From: JBDHHQ01 sp039586035 | GTDB taxonomy: Bacteria; Gemmatimonadota; Gemmatimonadetes; Longimicrobiales; Gaopeijiaceae | Direction: 5' to 3' | NCBI GenBank assembly: GCA_039586035.1 | Contig: JBDHLD010000003.1 | Coordinates: forward strand, 1 to 64,000 | Length of the DNA stretch: 64,000 nucleotides | Shown here: positions 44,768 to 53,584 of the stretch, in pieces | Layout: each line of letters begins with the position of its first letter | How positions within the stretch are numbered: the first letter of the stretch is position 1 | Program-made: the position numbers and the translations under genes | The notes under the pieces: model-generated | The model's input: the letters and a program-made list of their open reading frames with translations, nothing else | Told to the model about the DNA's origin: nothing | Databases searched by the model: none

Positions 44768-46138
44768 ATGAGCATCCAAGGGCACATCTTCCGAGAGTAC
44801 GACATCCGGGGCATCGTCGGCCGGGATCTGGACGCCGATACGGCCCACGGCGTCGGCCGGGCCTATGCGACGCACCTCAGATCCGTCCTTCCCGGGCGTT
44901 CGCCCCGCGTCGTCGTCGGCCACGACAACCGTCCGTCTTCGCCGGCGCTGAGGGACGGCCTCGTCTCGGGCTTGACCGCCTCCGGCGTCGACGTGCTGGA
45001 CATCGGAACCGTCCCTACACCCCTGGTCTATTGGACGGAGCGGACGCTGGCCACCGACGGGAGCATTCAGATCACGGGATCCCACAACCCTCCGGAGTAC
45101 AACGGCATCAAGATGACCGTCCTCGGACGCTCCCTGTACGGTCCGTCGATCCAAGCGTTGCGGGAGGCCATCGAGTCGAGGCGCTTCGACGGCGGTCGGG
45201 GCCGACGGGAGTCCAGTGACGTCGTCGACGCATACATCGACGACGTAGCGGGCCGTTTCGACCTCGCACGACCCGTCGAGGCGGTGATCGACTGCGGGAA
45301 CGGCACGGGGGCCATCGTTGCCGAGCGGCTCTTCGAGCGCCTGGGCGCTCGCGTCACGCCTCTGTATTGCGAGTCGGACGGGACCTTCCCCAATCACCAC
45401 CCCGATCCCACGGTGGATGAGTACATCGCTGACATGATCGCCGAGGTGCGAGGCACCGACGCCGAGGTGGGGATAGGCTTCGACGGTGACGCCGATCGCC
45501 TGGGCGCCGTGGACGAGCATGGCAGCGTGGTGCGGGGCGATCTCCTGCTTCTGCTGTTCGGGCTGGATCTGCTGAACAGGAAAGGGCCCGGGCAGAAGCT
45601 GGTTTTCGACGTCAAGTGTTCGCAGGCGCTGCCGGAGGTGTTTCAAGCAGCAGGAGGCGAGCCCATCATGTGGAAGACCGGCCATTCGTTGATGAAGGAG
45701 AAGATGCGGGAAACGGGCGCTCCGATCGGAGGAGAGCTGTCGGGGCACATCTGTTTCGCGGACGAGTATCTGGGTTTCGACGACGCGCTCTACGACGGCT
45801 GTCGGCTCGTGGAGCTCCTCTCGCGTAGCGACCGCACGCTCTCGGAGATGGTCGCCGAGTTCCCGCGGTACGCATCCACGCCGGAGCTCCGCATCGAGGT
45901 GACGGAGGAGAGCAAGTTCGAGATCGTCCGCGCCGCCCAGTCTCACTTCAAGGCGCTCCACGACGTGATCGACGTGGACGGTGCACGCATTCTGTTCGGC
46001 GACGGATGGGGCCTACTCCGCGCTTCGAACACGCAGCCCGTCATCGTGGCGCGGTTCGAGGCGCGGACGACCGAACGACTCGCCGAGATCCGAGGTGTGG
46101 TCGAAGGGTGGTTGAGGGATCAGGGGGTCGATGTCTGA
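44768..46138 (+). CDS. Phosphomannomutase/phosphoglucomutase, 456 aa
   Basis: Alpha-D-phosphohexomutase interconverting hexose 1- and 6-phosphates for surface sugar and glycogen-type pathways. It begins with HIFREYDIRGIVGRDLDADT, the AlgC/ManB-type start. The phosphoserine loop is ITGSHNPPEYNGIKM, the Mg2+ loop GFDGDADRLGAVDE, the sugar-specificity loop GGELSGHICF, and the C-terminal phosphate-binding segment RASNTQPVIVARFEA. The G-E-L-S-G-H loop suits the bifunctional mannose/glucose enzymes. Overlaps the following gene by 8 bases. Confidence 0.92.
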   Translation: MSIQGHIFREYDIRGIVGRDLDADTAHGVGRAYATHLRSVLPGRSPRVVVGHDNRPSSPALRDGLVSGLTASGVDVLDIGTVPTPLVYWTERTLATDGSIQITGSHNPPEYNGIKMTVLGRSLYGPSIQALREAIESRRFDGGRGRRESSDVVDAYIDDVAGRFDLARPVEAVIDCGNGTGAIVAERLFERLGARVTPLYCESDGTFPNHHPDPTVDEYIADMIAEVRGTDAEVGIGFDGDADRLGAVDEHGSVVRGDLLLLLFGLDLLNRKGPGQKLVFDVKCSQALPEVFQAAGGEPIMWKTGHSLMKEKMRETGAPIGGELSGHICFADEYLGFDDALYDGCRLVELLSRSDRTLSEMVAEFPRYASTPELRIEVTEESKFEIVRAAQSHFKALHDVIDVDGARILFGDGWGLLRASNTQPVIVARFEARTTERLAEIRGVVEGWLRDQGVDV

Positions 46139-48884
46139 CCGGAGCTTCTTGACCCGGCGCGCCGGGCGGCTGCTCATTCTGGGAGCCGTCGCGCTGGCGG
46201 TGCTTCTCCTGGTGGGCCGACTGGCCTCGGCCGCCTACGTCGAGATCCTCTGGTTCCGGGAGGTCGGGTACAGCGGGATTTTCTGGCGTCGGGTCCTCTG
46301 GGAGTGGGGTGCCCGAATCCTGGCCGGCGTGGCCTCCGGGGCTCTGATCCTCGTGAACCTCCGGATCGTCGCCTCGACCCTCGGCGGCATCCAGATCAAA
46401 CGCCGCTTCGGAGATCTGGAGATTTCCGAACAGCTACCCCGGAGCTACGTGGTTTGGGGCGTTGCAGCAGCCTCGGTGCTTCTGGGCCTCTGGTTCGGCG
46501 CGGCGGCGCCGGGTGAGGCGGGACTGCAGGCCCTCCTTCTCCGCCATGCGCCGGCGTGGGGTATCACCGACCCCGTGCTGGGTCGCGACGTCTCGTTCTA
46601 CGTCTTCGCCCTCCCACTCCTGGGCGCGCTGCTCACCTTCGGTCTGGTCCTGGTGTTCCTGGTGTTGGCGGTCTGTGCGGCCGGCTACGCCGCGACCGGC
46701 GCGCTCCGCTGGGTCGAGGGCAAGCTGGAGCTGTCGGACGTTCCCCGGCTCCACCTGGCAGGGATCGCGGCGGCGTTCTTGATGCTCATCGCAGTACGCT
46801 TCTGGCTGGCGCGCTACCTGCTCCTGCTGGACGGGAGCAGCGAGGTCCAGGGGATCTTCGGGTTCACGGATTTCGATGCGCGGCTGCCGGCCCTCCAGAC
46901 CATGACCATCCTGGCGGTGGCCTCCGCCGTGCTGGTGGCATGGGGCGCCGTGCGGGTTCGAACCTTGCCTCTCATCGGTGCGGCGGTGACCGTCGTGGGG
47001 GGAGGGCTTCTGTTGGTCGAGCTCTATCCGACCCTCGTCCAGCGCTTCCGTGTCGAGCCCAACGAGCTGGACCGCGAGACGCCCTTCATCGAGTACAACC
47101 TCGAGTACACGCGACTCGGCTTCGGCCTCGATCGGCTTCAACGGGAGCGCTACCAGTACGAAGCCCAGACCGACGTCGACTGGCAGGCGGCACTCGACCA
47201 GTTCTCGGGCCTGCCCGTGTGGACGAAGAGCGCGCTGCTCACGACGTTTCGTGAGGTGGAGGCTCGATTCCGCTACTACGACTTCTCCGACGTAACCTTC
47301 GACCGTTACGAAGGACCGAGAGGCGTGCGGCCCGTGGCGTTGTCGGTCCGGGAGATCGACCCACAGGGGATCGAGGACCCCAACTGGCAGAACCTCCATT
47401 TGCGTGAGCGGTACATCGCGGGGCAGGGAGCCGTCGCCAGCAGCCTGTTCCAGGAGGGCGAAGGGCGTCCGACGATGTACCTTTCCGCCATCCCGCCAGT
47501 GCTGTCCACCGACTCGGACGTTCCCTCCAACCTGGCCCTCGAGCGGCCGCAGGTCTTTTTCGGCTCGCGCCGGCAGCTCTACGCCGTGGTCAACGCCAGC
47601 GCCGACGTCTTCACGAGTCCGGAGTTGGCCGAAGGGGAGGCCGGGGTCGATTTCCCCATCGGGATCCCCCTCAGCTCGTCGCTTCGAACCCTGGCGCTCG
47701 CTTGGCACTTCCGTGACGCGAACTTGCTCTTCGCCACCGAGGTGAGCCGGTCCAGCCGGTTCGTCTACAGACGCGACGTCCAGAGTCGCGTCGAGGCGGT
47801 CGCGCCCTTCCTACGGTACCCGGAGCGACCCTATCCGGTCGTCGCCGATGGCCGGATCGTGTGGATGCTCGACGCGTTCACCGCGACGCGCAACTTCCCG
47901 CTGGCCTCGCCCCACCTGCTGGAGCCCCGCCGGGCGGTGAGCTACCTGAGGAACAGCGTGAAGATCACCGTGGACGCCGTGAGCGGCGAGATCCGGCTCT
48001 ACGTGGTAGACGAAGAGGATCCGCTCATCCGTGCCATTGCCGGAGCCTTTCCCGAGCTCCTCCGTCCGCTCGTGGACATGCCGGAGGCCCTGAAGCGTCA
48101 CGTGCGCTACCCGCGGACGCTGCTGGCCGTCCAGGCCGAGGTCCTGAGGCAGTATCACCAGGAGGGTGCTCCCCGGTTCCACGGCCAGCAGGACGTGTGG
48201 GATCTGCCCCAGGAGCTTTCGCAGGGCACGCGCCCCGTGCCCTACCGGCCCGAGTACGGGCATTACCGGCTGCCCGGTGACGACGACCCCTCCTTCATTC
48301 TGTCCACCGTGTTCGTGCCGGCTGGCCGGCAGAACCTGACGGCGTTTCTGGCTGCGCGCAGCGACCCCGAACGATATGGCGAGCTGATCCTGTTCGACGT
48401 GCCGATCGAGGATCAGGTCCCGGGGCCACGGCAGGTCGAAGCCCTTGTCGAGCAGGACCCTGACATCTCCCAGCAGTTCTCCCTGTGGCGGCAGGGCGGT
48501 AGCCAGGTCTGGTCGGGACATCTGCACGTGGTGCCGGTGGGGAAGACCATGCTCTACATGGAGCCCGTCTTTCTGGCCGCGGAGGCGGACGCCATCCCCG
48601 AGCTCCGTCGGTTCGTCGTGAGCGACGGCCGCCGCGTGAGCATGACGTCGAGTCTGGAGGAGACGGTGCGGACCCTGGCCGTCGGCGCACTCGGCGAGCC
48701 GTCCGCGGGCCCCCAGCTCAGTGTGCCGGGCGATCCGACGGACGGCTGGCCCCAGGAGGCGCTGGAGCGGTTGGACGAGGCCGAGCGGCGTCTCCAGCAG
48801 GGTGACTACCGGGGCTTCGGCGAGTCGCTCGACGCGCTTCGCCGCCTGCTCGAGCAGCTCGCTCGAGACCGAAGCGGCGCCTGA
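46131..48884 (+). CDS. UPF0182-family membrane protein, 917 aa
   Basis: Large conserved membrane protein of unknown function (PF03699 type). About seven hydrophobic helices in the first 330 residues, beginning LLILGAVALAVLLLVGRLAS and including AAYVEILWFREVGYSGIFWR, the family's W-F-R-E-x-G-Y signature. The remaining 580 residues are soluble and probably extracytoplasmic, with RVEPNELDRETPFIEYNLEY, TRLGFGLD, VAPFLRYPERPYPVVADGRI, WMLDAFTATRNFPLASP and YRPEYGHYRLPGDDDPSFIL. The last 100 residues, rich in Leu/Arg/Glu (LDEAERRLQQGDYRGFGESL), form a helical tail as in homologues. Eight-base overlap with the mutase gene suggests coupled translation, but a functional link is unproven. Confidence 0.9.
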   Translation: MSDRSFLTRRAGRLLILGAVALAVLLLVGRLASAAYVEILWFREVGYSGIFWRRVLWEWGARILAGVASGALILVNLRIVASTLGGIQIKRRFGDLEISEQLPRSYVVWGVAAASVLLGLWFGAAAPGEAGLQALLLRHAPAWGITDPVLGRDVSFYVFALPLLGALLTFGLVLVFLVLAVCAAGYAATGALRWVEGKLELSDVPRLHLAGIAAAFLMLIAVRFWLARYLLLLDGSSEVQGIFGFTDFDARLPALQTMTILAVASAVLVAWGAVRVRTLPLIGAAVTVVGGGLLLVELYPTLVQRFRVEPNELDRETPFIEYNLEYTRLGFGLDRLQRERYQYEAQTDVDWQAALDQFSGLPVWTKSALLTTFREVEARFRYYDFSDVTFDRYEGPRGVRPVALSVREIDPQGIEDPNWQNLHLRERYIAGQGAVASSLFQEGEGRPTMYLSAIPPVLSTDSDVPSNLALERPQVFFGSRRQLYAVVNASADVFTSPELAEGEAGVDFPIGIPLSSSLRTLALAWHFRDANLLFATEVSRSSRFVYRRDVQSRVEAVAPFLRYPERPYPVVADGRIVWMLDAFTATRNFPLASPHLLEPRRAVSYLRNSVKITVDAVSGEIRLYVVDEEDPLIRAIAGAFPELLRPLVDMPEALKRHVRYPRTLLAVQAEVLRQYHQEGAPRFHGQQDVWDLPQELSQGTRPVPYRPEYGHYRLPGDDDPSFILSTVFVPAGRQNLTAFLAARSDPERYGELILFDVPIEDQVPGPRQVEALVEQDPDISQQFSLWRQGGSQVWSGHLHVVPVGKTMLYMEPVFLAAEADAIPELRRFVVSDGRRVSMTSSLEETVRTLAVGALGEPSAGPQLSVPGDPTDGWPQEALERLDEAERRLQQGDYRGFGESLDALRRLLEQLARDRSGA

Positions 48885-48975
48885 TCCGTCCGGGGTTGGT
48901 CGGGTCCGGCGCCCGGCTGCCCGCGCTTGGTGCCGACCCGCCCGCGCAGGTGGCCGTCGATGTGGATTGGCCCGG

Positions 48976-49004
48976 TTGATCGACCCCTCCGCCCTGGGTA
49001 CCTT
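48976..49004 (+). promoter_or_regulatory. Promoter for sucCD
   Basis: TTGATC (48976-48981), 17-base spacer, TACCTT (48999-49004). Predicted start about 49011, roughly 100 bases before the sucC ATG. The -10 is identical to that before yceD. Confidence 0.6.
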
Positions 49005-49112
49005 GAGCGGACTTTTTCCCGCGGCGGCACCGACCCTGCGGCTGCCGCTCCCTTCAGGGTTCCGGCCTCCGCCGGCGCGGGCGGCGACCTCGAGACATCG
49101 AATCGGACAGCC

Positions 49113-50249
49113 ATGAACCTTCACGAATACCAGGCCAAGGCCCTCTTCCGGGCGGTCGGCATCCCCGTACCTCCGGGCGAGGTGGCCACGACCGGTGACG
49201 AGGCCGAGACGATCGCACGCGGGTATGGCGGCACGGTAGTGGTCAAGGCCCAGGTGCACTCCGGGGGTCGCGGGAAGGCCGGAGGAGTCAAGCTGGCGTC
49301 CTCGCCGGACGAGGCGCGGGCACATGCCGAGGCGATCCTGGGCATGGAGATTCGGGGGCTGACCGTCGAGAAAGTTCTCGTGACCCCAGCCGAAGACATC
49401 GACACGGAAGCCTACGTCGGCGTTCTGGTGGACCGGAAGACCCAGGCGCCGACCTTCATGGTGTCAGCCGAGGGGGGCGTGGACATCGAGGAGGTCGCCG
49501 CCACAAACCCCGATGCGATCCGCCGCCTGACCGTGGATCCCCGATACGGGCTCTTGCCCCACCAGGCGTATTGGCTGGCCAACAGCCTCTACGACGACCG
49601 TAGCCTGGCCAAGCAGGCGGCCAAGATCATCCGTCAGCTCTATGACGCGTTCGCCACGAACGGCGCGTCCATGGCCGAGATCAACCCACTGATCAGCACG
49701 CCCAGCGGTGAGGTGAAGGCCATCGATGCGAAGGTCAGCCTCGACGACAATCAGCTGTTTCGGAACCCGGCGCTGGAGGAATACCGTGACCTGAGCGCGG
49801 AGCCGGCGGCCGAAACCAAGGCCCGCGAGGCCGGCCTGAGCTTCGTCAAGCTGGACGGCGACGTCGGGTGCTGCGTGAACGGGGCGGGCCTGGCCATGGC
49901 CACGATGGATCTGGTCAAGTACTACGGAGGGGAGCCGGCCAACTTCCTGGACATCGGTGGCTCGTCCAACCCCGAGAAGGTGGTCGCGGCGCTCGAGATC
50001 ATCACCGCCGATCCCAACGTCAAGGTCATCCTCTTCAACATCTTCGGCGGGATCACCCGCGGAGACGACGTGGCCAAGGGCATCGTGGAGGCCACGCGAC
50101 GGATCGATATCAAGCCGCCCATCGTGATCAGGCTCACGGGGACCAACGAGAAAGAGGCCCTCGAGATCCTGGCTGAGGCAGGATTCTCCGCCACCAACTC
50201 CATGGACGAGGTCGTCGAGTCCGCCGTGAAGCTCGCGGCGGAGCTTTGA
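49113..50249 (+). CDS. sucC: Succinyl-CoA synthetase (ADP-forming) beta subunit, 378 aa
   Basis: With SucD, converts succinyl-CoA to succinate with ATP (or GTP) formation. MNLHEYQAKALFRAVGIPVP is the standard start of the ATP-grasp domain; VVKAQVHSGGRGKAGGVKLA is the nucleotide loop. MAEINPLISTPSGEVKAIDA, GDVGCCVNGAGLAMATMDLV, KYYGGEPANFLDIGGSSNPE and ILFNIFGGITRGDDVAKGIV make up the beta-specific C-terminal domain. The frame is open upstream to 48927, but similarity begins at this Met. The alpha subunit follows after 52 bases. Confidence 0.96.
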   Translation: MNLHEYQAKALFRAVGIPVPPGEVATTGDEAETIARGYGGTVVVKAQVHSGGRGKAGGVKLASSPDEARAHAEAILGMEIRGLTVEKVLVTPAEDIDTEAYVGVLVDRKTQAPTFMVSAEGGVDIEEVAATNPDAIRRLTVDPRYGLLPHQAYWLANSLYDDRSLAKQAAKIIRQLYDAFATNGASMAEINPLISTPSGEVKAIDAKVSLDDNQLFRNPALEEYRDLSAEPAAETKAREAGLSFVKLDGDVGCCVNGAGLAMATMDLVKYYGGEPANFLDIGGSSNPEKVVAALEIITADPNVKVILFNIFGGITRGDDVAKGIVEATRRIDIKPPIVIRLTGTNEKEALEILAEAGFSATNSMDEVVESAVKLAAEL

Positions 50250-50301
50250 GGTCCGCGGCGAACCGAACCCACGAGACTACCGGACTCGAGAGCGAGAGCG
50301 A

Positions 50302-51189
50302 ATGGCCATATTCGTAGACGGGAACACACGCCTGGTGGTCCAGGGGATCACCGGTCGGGACGGGTCGTTTCACACCCGCGAGATGATGGAGTACGGCACG
50401 GCGGTGGTGGCCGGTGTGACGCCCGGAAAGGGCGGGCAGACCTTCGAAGGCCCCAATGGCTCAGCCGTACCCGTGTTCAACACGATGGACACCGCCGTCC
50501 GGGAGACCGGAGCCAACACCTCGGTGGTGTACGTTCCGCCGGCCTTCGCGGCCGACGCGATCCTGGAGGCCGCGGATTCCGGAGTGGAGTTGGTCGTGGC
50601 CATCACGGAGGGTGTTCCGGTCCTGGACATGGCCCGCGCTCATGTGTTCGCCCATGATCGAGGCGTGCGCGTGCTGGGACCGAACTGTCCCGGGATCATC
50701 TCGCCCGGGACGGCAAAGGTGGGCATCATCCCGGCACAGATCGTCACGCCGGGGCCCGTCGGTGTGATCTCACGCTCCGGCACGCTCACCTACGAGGCCG
50801 TCATCCAGCTGACCCACGCCGGAATCGGTCAGACGACATGCGTCGGCATCGGTGGGGACCCGCTCATCGGCACGAACTTCGTGGACTGTCTCGCTGCCTT
50901 CAGCGAGGATCCGGAAACCGAGGCTATCGTCATGATCGGGGAGATCGGCGGTACGGACGAGCAGGAAGCGGCGGCCTTCGTGCAGGCGAACGTCGACGTG
51001 CCCGTGGTGGGCTTCATCGCCGGGCAAACGGCGCCTCCCGGCCGCCGCATGGGACACGCGGGGGCCATCATCAGCGGCTCTGCCGGCACGGCCGAAGAGA
51101 AGATGAAGGCGTTCGAGGAGAACGGGATCGCCGTCGCACAGCGGCCCGCGGACATCGTGGGCCTCATTCAGAGCGCCCTGGCTGGCTGA
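50302..51189 (+). CDS. sucD: Succinyl-CoA synthetase alpha subunit, 295 aa
   Basis: Carries the CoA site and the phosphorylated histidine. LVVQGITGRDGSFHTREMME binds CoA. TPGKGGQTFEGPNGSAVPVF, SVVYVPPAFAADAILEAADS, VRVLGPNCPGIISPGTAKVG and SRSGTLTYEAVIQLTHAGIG follow. GFIAGQTAPPGRRMGHAGAI contains the active-site His in G-H-A-G-A-I. Full family length. A UUCG-capped hairpin follows 31 bases after the stop. Confidence 0.96.
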   Translation: MAIFVDGNTRLVVQGITGRDGSFHTREMMEYGTAVVAGVTPGKGGQTFEGPNGSAVPVFNTMDTAVRETGANTSVVYVPPAFAADAILEAADSGVELVVAITEGVPVLDMARAHVFAHDRGVRVLGPNCPGIISPGTAKVGIIPAQIVTPGPVGVISRSGTLTYEAVIQLTHAGIGQTTCVGIGGDPLIGTNFVDCLAAFSEDPETEAIVMIGEIGGTDEQEAAAFVQANVDVPVVGFIAGQTAPPGRRMGHAGAIISGSAGTAEEKMKAFEENGIAVAQRPADIVGLIQSALAG

Positions 51190-51220
51190 GGCCTCCCTCC
51201 AAGGCCGCGGAGGCGCCGCT

Positions 51221-51238
51221 TCGCCGCTTCGGCGGCGA
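51221..51238 (+). terminator. UUCG-capped hairpin after sucD
   Basis: TCGCCGC, loop TTCG, GCGGCGA: a 7-bp stem with an extra-stable tetraloop and no T-tract, between sucD and the next gene. Similar in design to the hairpin after moaA. Confidence 0.4.
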
Positions 51239-51277
51239 CGGGCCGCGCCGACTCGAGCCGAGGCAGCGAAGGATACG

Positions 51278-52147
51278 ATGAAGCTCTCCGACCTCCTGCA
51301 GGACGAGTGGATCGCCGTTCCGGTGAGCGCTCCGGATTTCCGCGGAGCCCTGTCCAGTCTGGCCGAAGGCCTGGACGCCGAGCGCGACCAGGACGCGGGC
51401 GGGGCACTGTGGTCGGCCCTGGCAGACACCGAGGGCGGCGAGGTCGTTCGCGTCACCGACGAGGTGGTTCTTGCCGCGGCCTCCACCGAGCTGGTCTCGG
51501 AGCTGGCGGTCAAGGTCGGACTCGCCCAGGAGCCCTTCGCCGTGGACGCGCTCGGGGCCGAAGGATCCGCCCGCGTCATCGTGCTCGTGCTCAGCCCACG
51601 CCCCCTCTCGGCGGCCCGTGCCCACGTCGTGCCTACACTCACGCGCATCCTTCGAGAGAGTCAGCGAACGCGCGAGCTGCTGGCCAGCCGCTCACCAGTG
51701 GATCCGGCGGCGTTCACGGAGCTCCTCAATGCCGAGCTGCATGGCCGGCTCCTCGTCGAGGATGCTGTCACACCGGTCCGGTTTCGGGTCTACCCGGACA
51801 CGGCGCTCGAGGCTGTCATCGACCTGATCGTGCGCCACGGCTTGGACCGGGTTCCGGTGGTGGGAGAGGCTCACGAGCTGCTGGGCGTGATCACGGCCGG
51901 CGACGTGCTGCAGGAGCTGCTACCGCGGTGGCGAAGCAGCGGCGAGAAGCCGGCGGCGCCGACGGACGCGGTGGCACGGGACGTGATGCAACGGTCCGTC
52001 ATGTGTGTCTCGGAGGACCAGAGCCTGGTGGACGCCGCCAACCTCATCGTGAATCGGGACGTGAACGCCCTTCCCGTGGTGAGAGAAGGGGTTCTCGTGG
52101 GCTTCCTTCACCGAGACACGGTGCTCAAGGCCCTGTTCATGAGCTGA
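51278..52147 (+). CDS. EIIA-like (PTS) domain fused to two CBS domains, 289 aa
   Basis: Residues 1-150 have the length and pattern of a fructose/nitrogen-type PTS EIIA domain: KLSDLLQDEWIAVPV, FRGALSSLAEGLDAERDQDA, VVLAAASTELVSELAVKVGL, IVLVLSPRPLSAARAHVVPT and LTRILRESQRTRELLASRSP. The phosphoacceptor histidine expected in an L-P-H turn near residue 66 is missing; the turn here is L-A-A-A. Residues about 158-215 and 232-288 are two CBS domains (DRVPVVGEAHELLGVITAGD; VNALPVVREGVLVGFLHRDT), which usually bind adenine nucleotides. A regulatory, non-phosphotransfer role is likely, perhaps coupling energy state to a partner. It lies between sucD and ndk on the same strand. Confidence 0.75.
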   Translation: MKLSDLLQDEWIAVPVSAPDFRGALSSLAEGLDAERDQDAGGALWSALADTEGGEVVRVTDEVVLAAASTELVSELAVKVGLAQEPFAVDALGAEGSARVIVLVLSPRPLSAARAHVVPTLTRILRESQRTRELLASRSPVDPAAFTELLNAELHGRLLVEDAVTPVRFRVYPDTALEAVIDLIVRHGLDRVPVVGEAHELLGVITAGDVLQELLPRWRSSGEKPAAPTDAVARDVMQRSVMCVSEDQSLVDAANLIVNRDVNALPVVREGVLVGFLHRDTVLKALFMS

Positions 52148-52237
52148 GGGCACGAGTCGGCGAATCCCTCCGGGGCACACCGCGGCCAGGCAGGTTTCAC
52201 ACCCAGCACCAAGACCGAAGAAACGGAAAAGGAATCC

Positions 52238-52657
52238 ATGAATCGTACCCTCGCCATCATCAAGCCCGACGCCGTCTCCTCAGGGAAGGCCGGCAAGATC
52301 ATCGCGCACCTCGAGGGCGCCGGCTTCAGCGTCAAGGCCCTTCGCATGACCCAGCTGAACGAGGCACAGGCGGGCGCCTTCTACGCCGTTCACGAGGAGC
52401 GGCCGTTCTACGGCTCTCTGGTCCGCTTCATGACCTCGGGGCCCATCGTGCCCATGGTCCTCGAGGCCGACAACGCCGTGCCGAAGCTCCGGGAGACGAT
52501 CGGAGCGACGGACCCGGCGGAAGCAGCTCCCGGCACGGTTCGCGAGCTCTACGCCGAGTCCAAGGAACGGAACGCCATACACGCGTCGGACTCGGACGAG
52601 AACGCCGCCATCGAGATCGGCTTCTTCTTTCCCGCGACCGACCTTCTGAGCTCCTAG
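52238..52657 (+). CDS. ndk: Nucleoside diphosphate kinase, 139 aa
   Basis: Equilibrates nucleoside di- and triphosphates through a phosphohistidine. RTLAIIKPDAVSSGKAGKII is the family start; FYAVHEERPFYGSLVRFMTS, GPIVPMVLEADNAVPKLRET and IGATDPAEAAPGTVRELYAE follow. The active-site segment is ERNAIHASDSDENAAIEIGF, where H-A-S-D-S replaces the common H-G-S-D-S; the His itself is kept. AAAGGAA lies at good spacing before the ATG. Confidence 0.95.
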   Translation: MNRTLAIIKPDAVSSGKAGKIIAHLEGAGFSVKALRMTQLNEAQAGAFYAVHEERPFYGSLVRFMTSGPIVPMVLEADNAVPKLRETIGATDPAEAAPGTVRELYAESKERNAIHASDSDENAAIEIGFFFPATDLLSS

Positions 52658-52668
52658 CGACACCAAGG

Positions 52669-52686
52669 GGCGGCGACGCTGCCGCC
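52669..52686 (+). terminator. Hairpin after ndk
   Basis: GGCGGC, loop GACGCT, GCCGCC, 12 bases after the ndk stop codon. Short, GC-only stem without a T-tract; weak evidence for termination ahead of the yceD promoter. Confidence 0.35.
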
Positions 52687-52754
52687 GACGGCCTGGCCGA
52701 CGCTGGCAAGAGGGGTCAACTGCCCGCATGGCTTGGAGTTACGGGTCCAAAAAG

Positions 52755-52783
52755 TTGACACGTCCAAGCGTCGCGGCTACCTT
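52755..52783 (+). promoter_or_regulatory. Promoter for the yceD-rpmF-fab cluster, giving a near-leaderless mRNA
   Basis: Perfect -35 TTGACA (52755-52760), 17-base spacer, TACCTT (52778-52783). With the usual 6-8 base distance, transcription starts at about 52789-52791, while the yceD ATG is at 52792. No ribosome binding site can fit, so translation of the first gene would be leaderless. Confidence 0.7.
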
Positions 52784-52791
52784 GTTCGACT

Positions 52792-53304
52792 ATGCTTAAG
52801 CTGGATCTGGCCAAGTTGGAGAGGGAGGGATCCCTGCCGGTCCAGGCGGTCGTTCCGGAGAGCGATCCTCTCTGGGACGGAACCGGGCTCCGGTTCGTTT
52901 CCGCACTGGACGTGGACCTGATCGCTACGAGCTTGGCGAGCGGTGAGTACCTGGTACGCGGAGCCCTTCGTGGGACCGTCGGACAGGAGTGCAGGCGCTG
53001 CCTGTGTCCGGTGGACGTGCCAGTGGACGTCGAGGTCTCGTTCCTGTTCGGTGCTCCGGATTTCTTGGGGGAGCCCGGGGACGGTGACATCCGGCCCGTC
53101 GATGCGGGGGCTGGGGAGATCGATCTGGGAGAGCCGATCCGCGAGGAGCTGATCCTCACGGTCGAACCGTACGCGGTGTGCTCTCCGAGCTGCAAGGGAC
53201 TGTGCTCCCAATGCGGCGTCGACCTCAACGTCGAGACATGTGAATGCGCCACCGAAGAGCGCGATCCCAGGTGGGACGCCCTGCGGGCCCTTAGGACCGA
53301 CTGA
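52792..53304 (+). CDS. yceD: YceD/DUF177-family protein, 170 aa
   Basis: Conserved small protein encoded before rpmF in most bacteria and linked to 23S rRNA maturation in some studies. Signature segments: GEYLVRGALRGTVGQECRRC, LCPVDVPVDVEVSFLF, then IDLGEPIREELILTVEPYAV and CSPSCKGLCSQCGVDLN, the cysteine-rich C-terminal box. Cysteines CRRC and CxxxCxGLCxxCG could bind zinc. The start is the ATG at 52792, 9 bases after the -10 of the promoter, so it would be translated from a leaderless or nearly leaderless message. rpmF follows after 10 bases. Confidence 0.9.
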   Translation: MLKLDLAKLEREGSLPVQAVVPESDPLWDGTGLRFVSALDVDLIATSLASGEYLVRGALRGTVGQECRRCLCPVDVPVDVEVSFLFGAPDFLGEPGDGDIRPVDAGAGEIDLGEPIREELILTVEPYAVCSPSCKGLCSQCGVDLNVETCECATEERDPRWDALRALRTD

Positions 53305-53314
53305 GAGCGAGACG

Positions 53315-53497
53315 ATGGCCGTACCCAAGAGGCGGGTTTCCAAACAGCGGAAGCGCAAGCGTCGCACGCACTACAAGGCCGCGACGGCCACGGTTCACGA
53401 TTGCCCGCGATGCGGGGATCCCAAGATGCCGCATCGGGTCTGTCCGAGCTGCGGCTATTACCGCGGCAGGTCGGTGCTGGACGTCGAGCTGGATTGA
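53315..53497 (+). CDS. rpmF: 50S ribosomal protein bL32, 60 aa
   Basis: Begins MAVPKRRVSKQRKRKRRTHY and carries CPRCGDPKMPHRVCPSCGYY, a four-cysteine zinc ribbon (the C+ paralogue type, zinc-dependent). The ATG at 53315 gives the exact family N-terminus. Position between yceD and plsX is a widespread arrangement linking ribosome supply with membrane lipid synthesis. Confidence 0.97.
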   Translation: MAVPKRRVSKQRKRKRRTHYKAATATVHDCPRCGDPKMPHRVCPSCGYYRGRSVLDVELD

Positions 53498-53584
53498 TCC
53501 GACCTCCTGACGGGTCCCCGAGGGCCGGTCCCAGATGACTCCTCACACCTATCCCCGCCCGGGAGGCAGGTCCGCTATGCCCCG

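Noticed and set aside
46434..49325. Two long minus-strand frames (424 and 504 codons) across the UPF0182 and sucC genes
   Set aside because: Both lie opposite strongly supported genes and give low-complexity, Arg/Gln/Gly-rich products without motifs.
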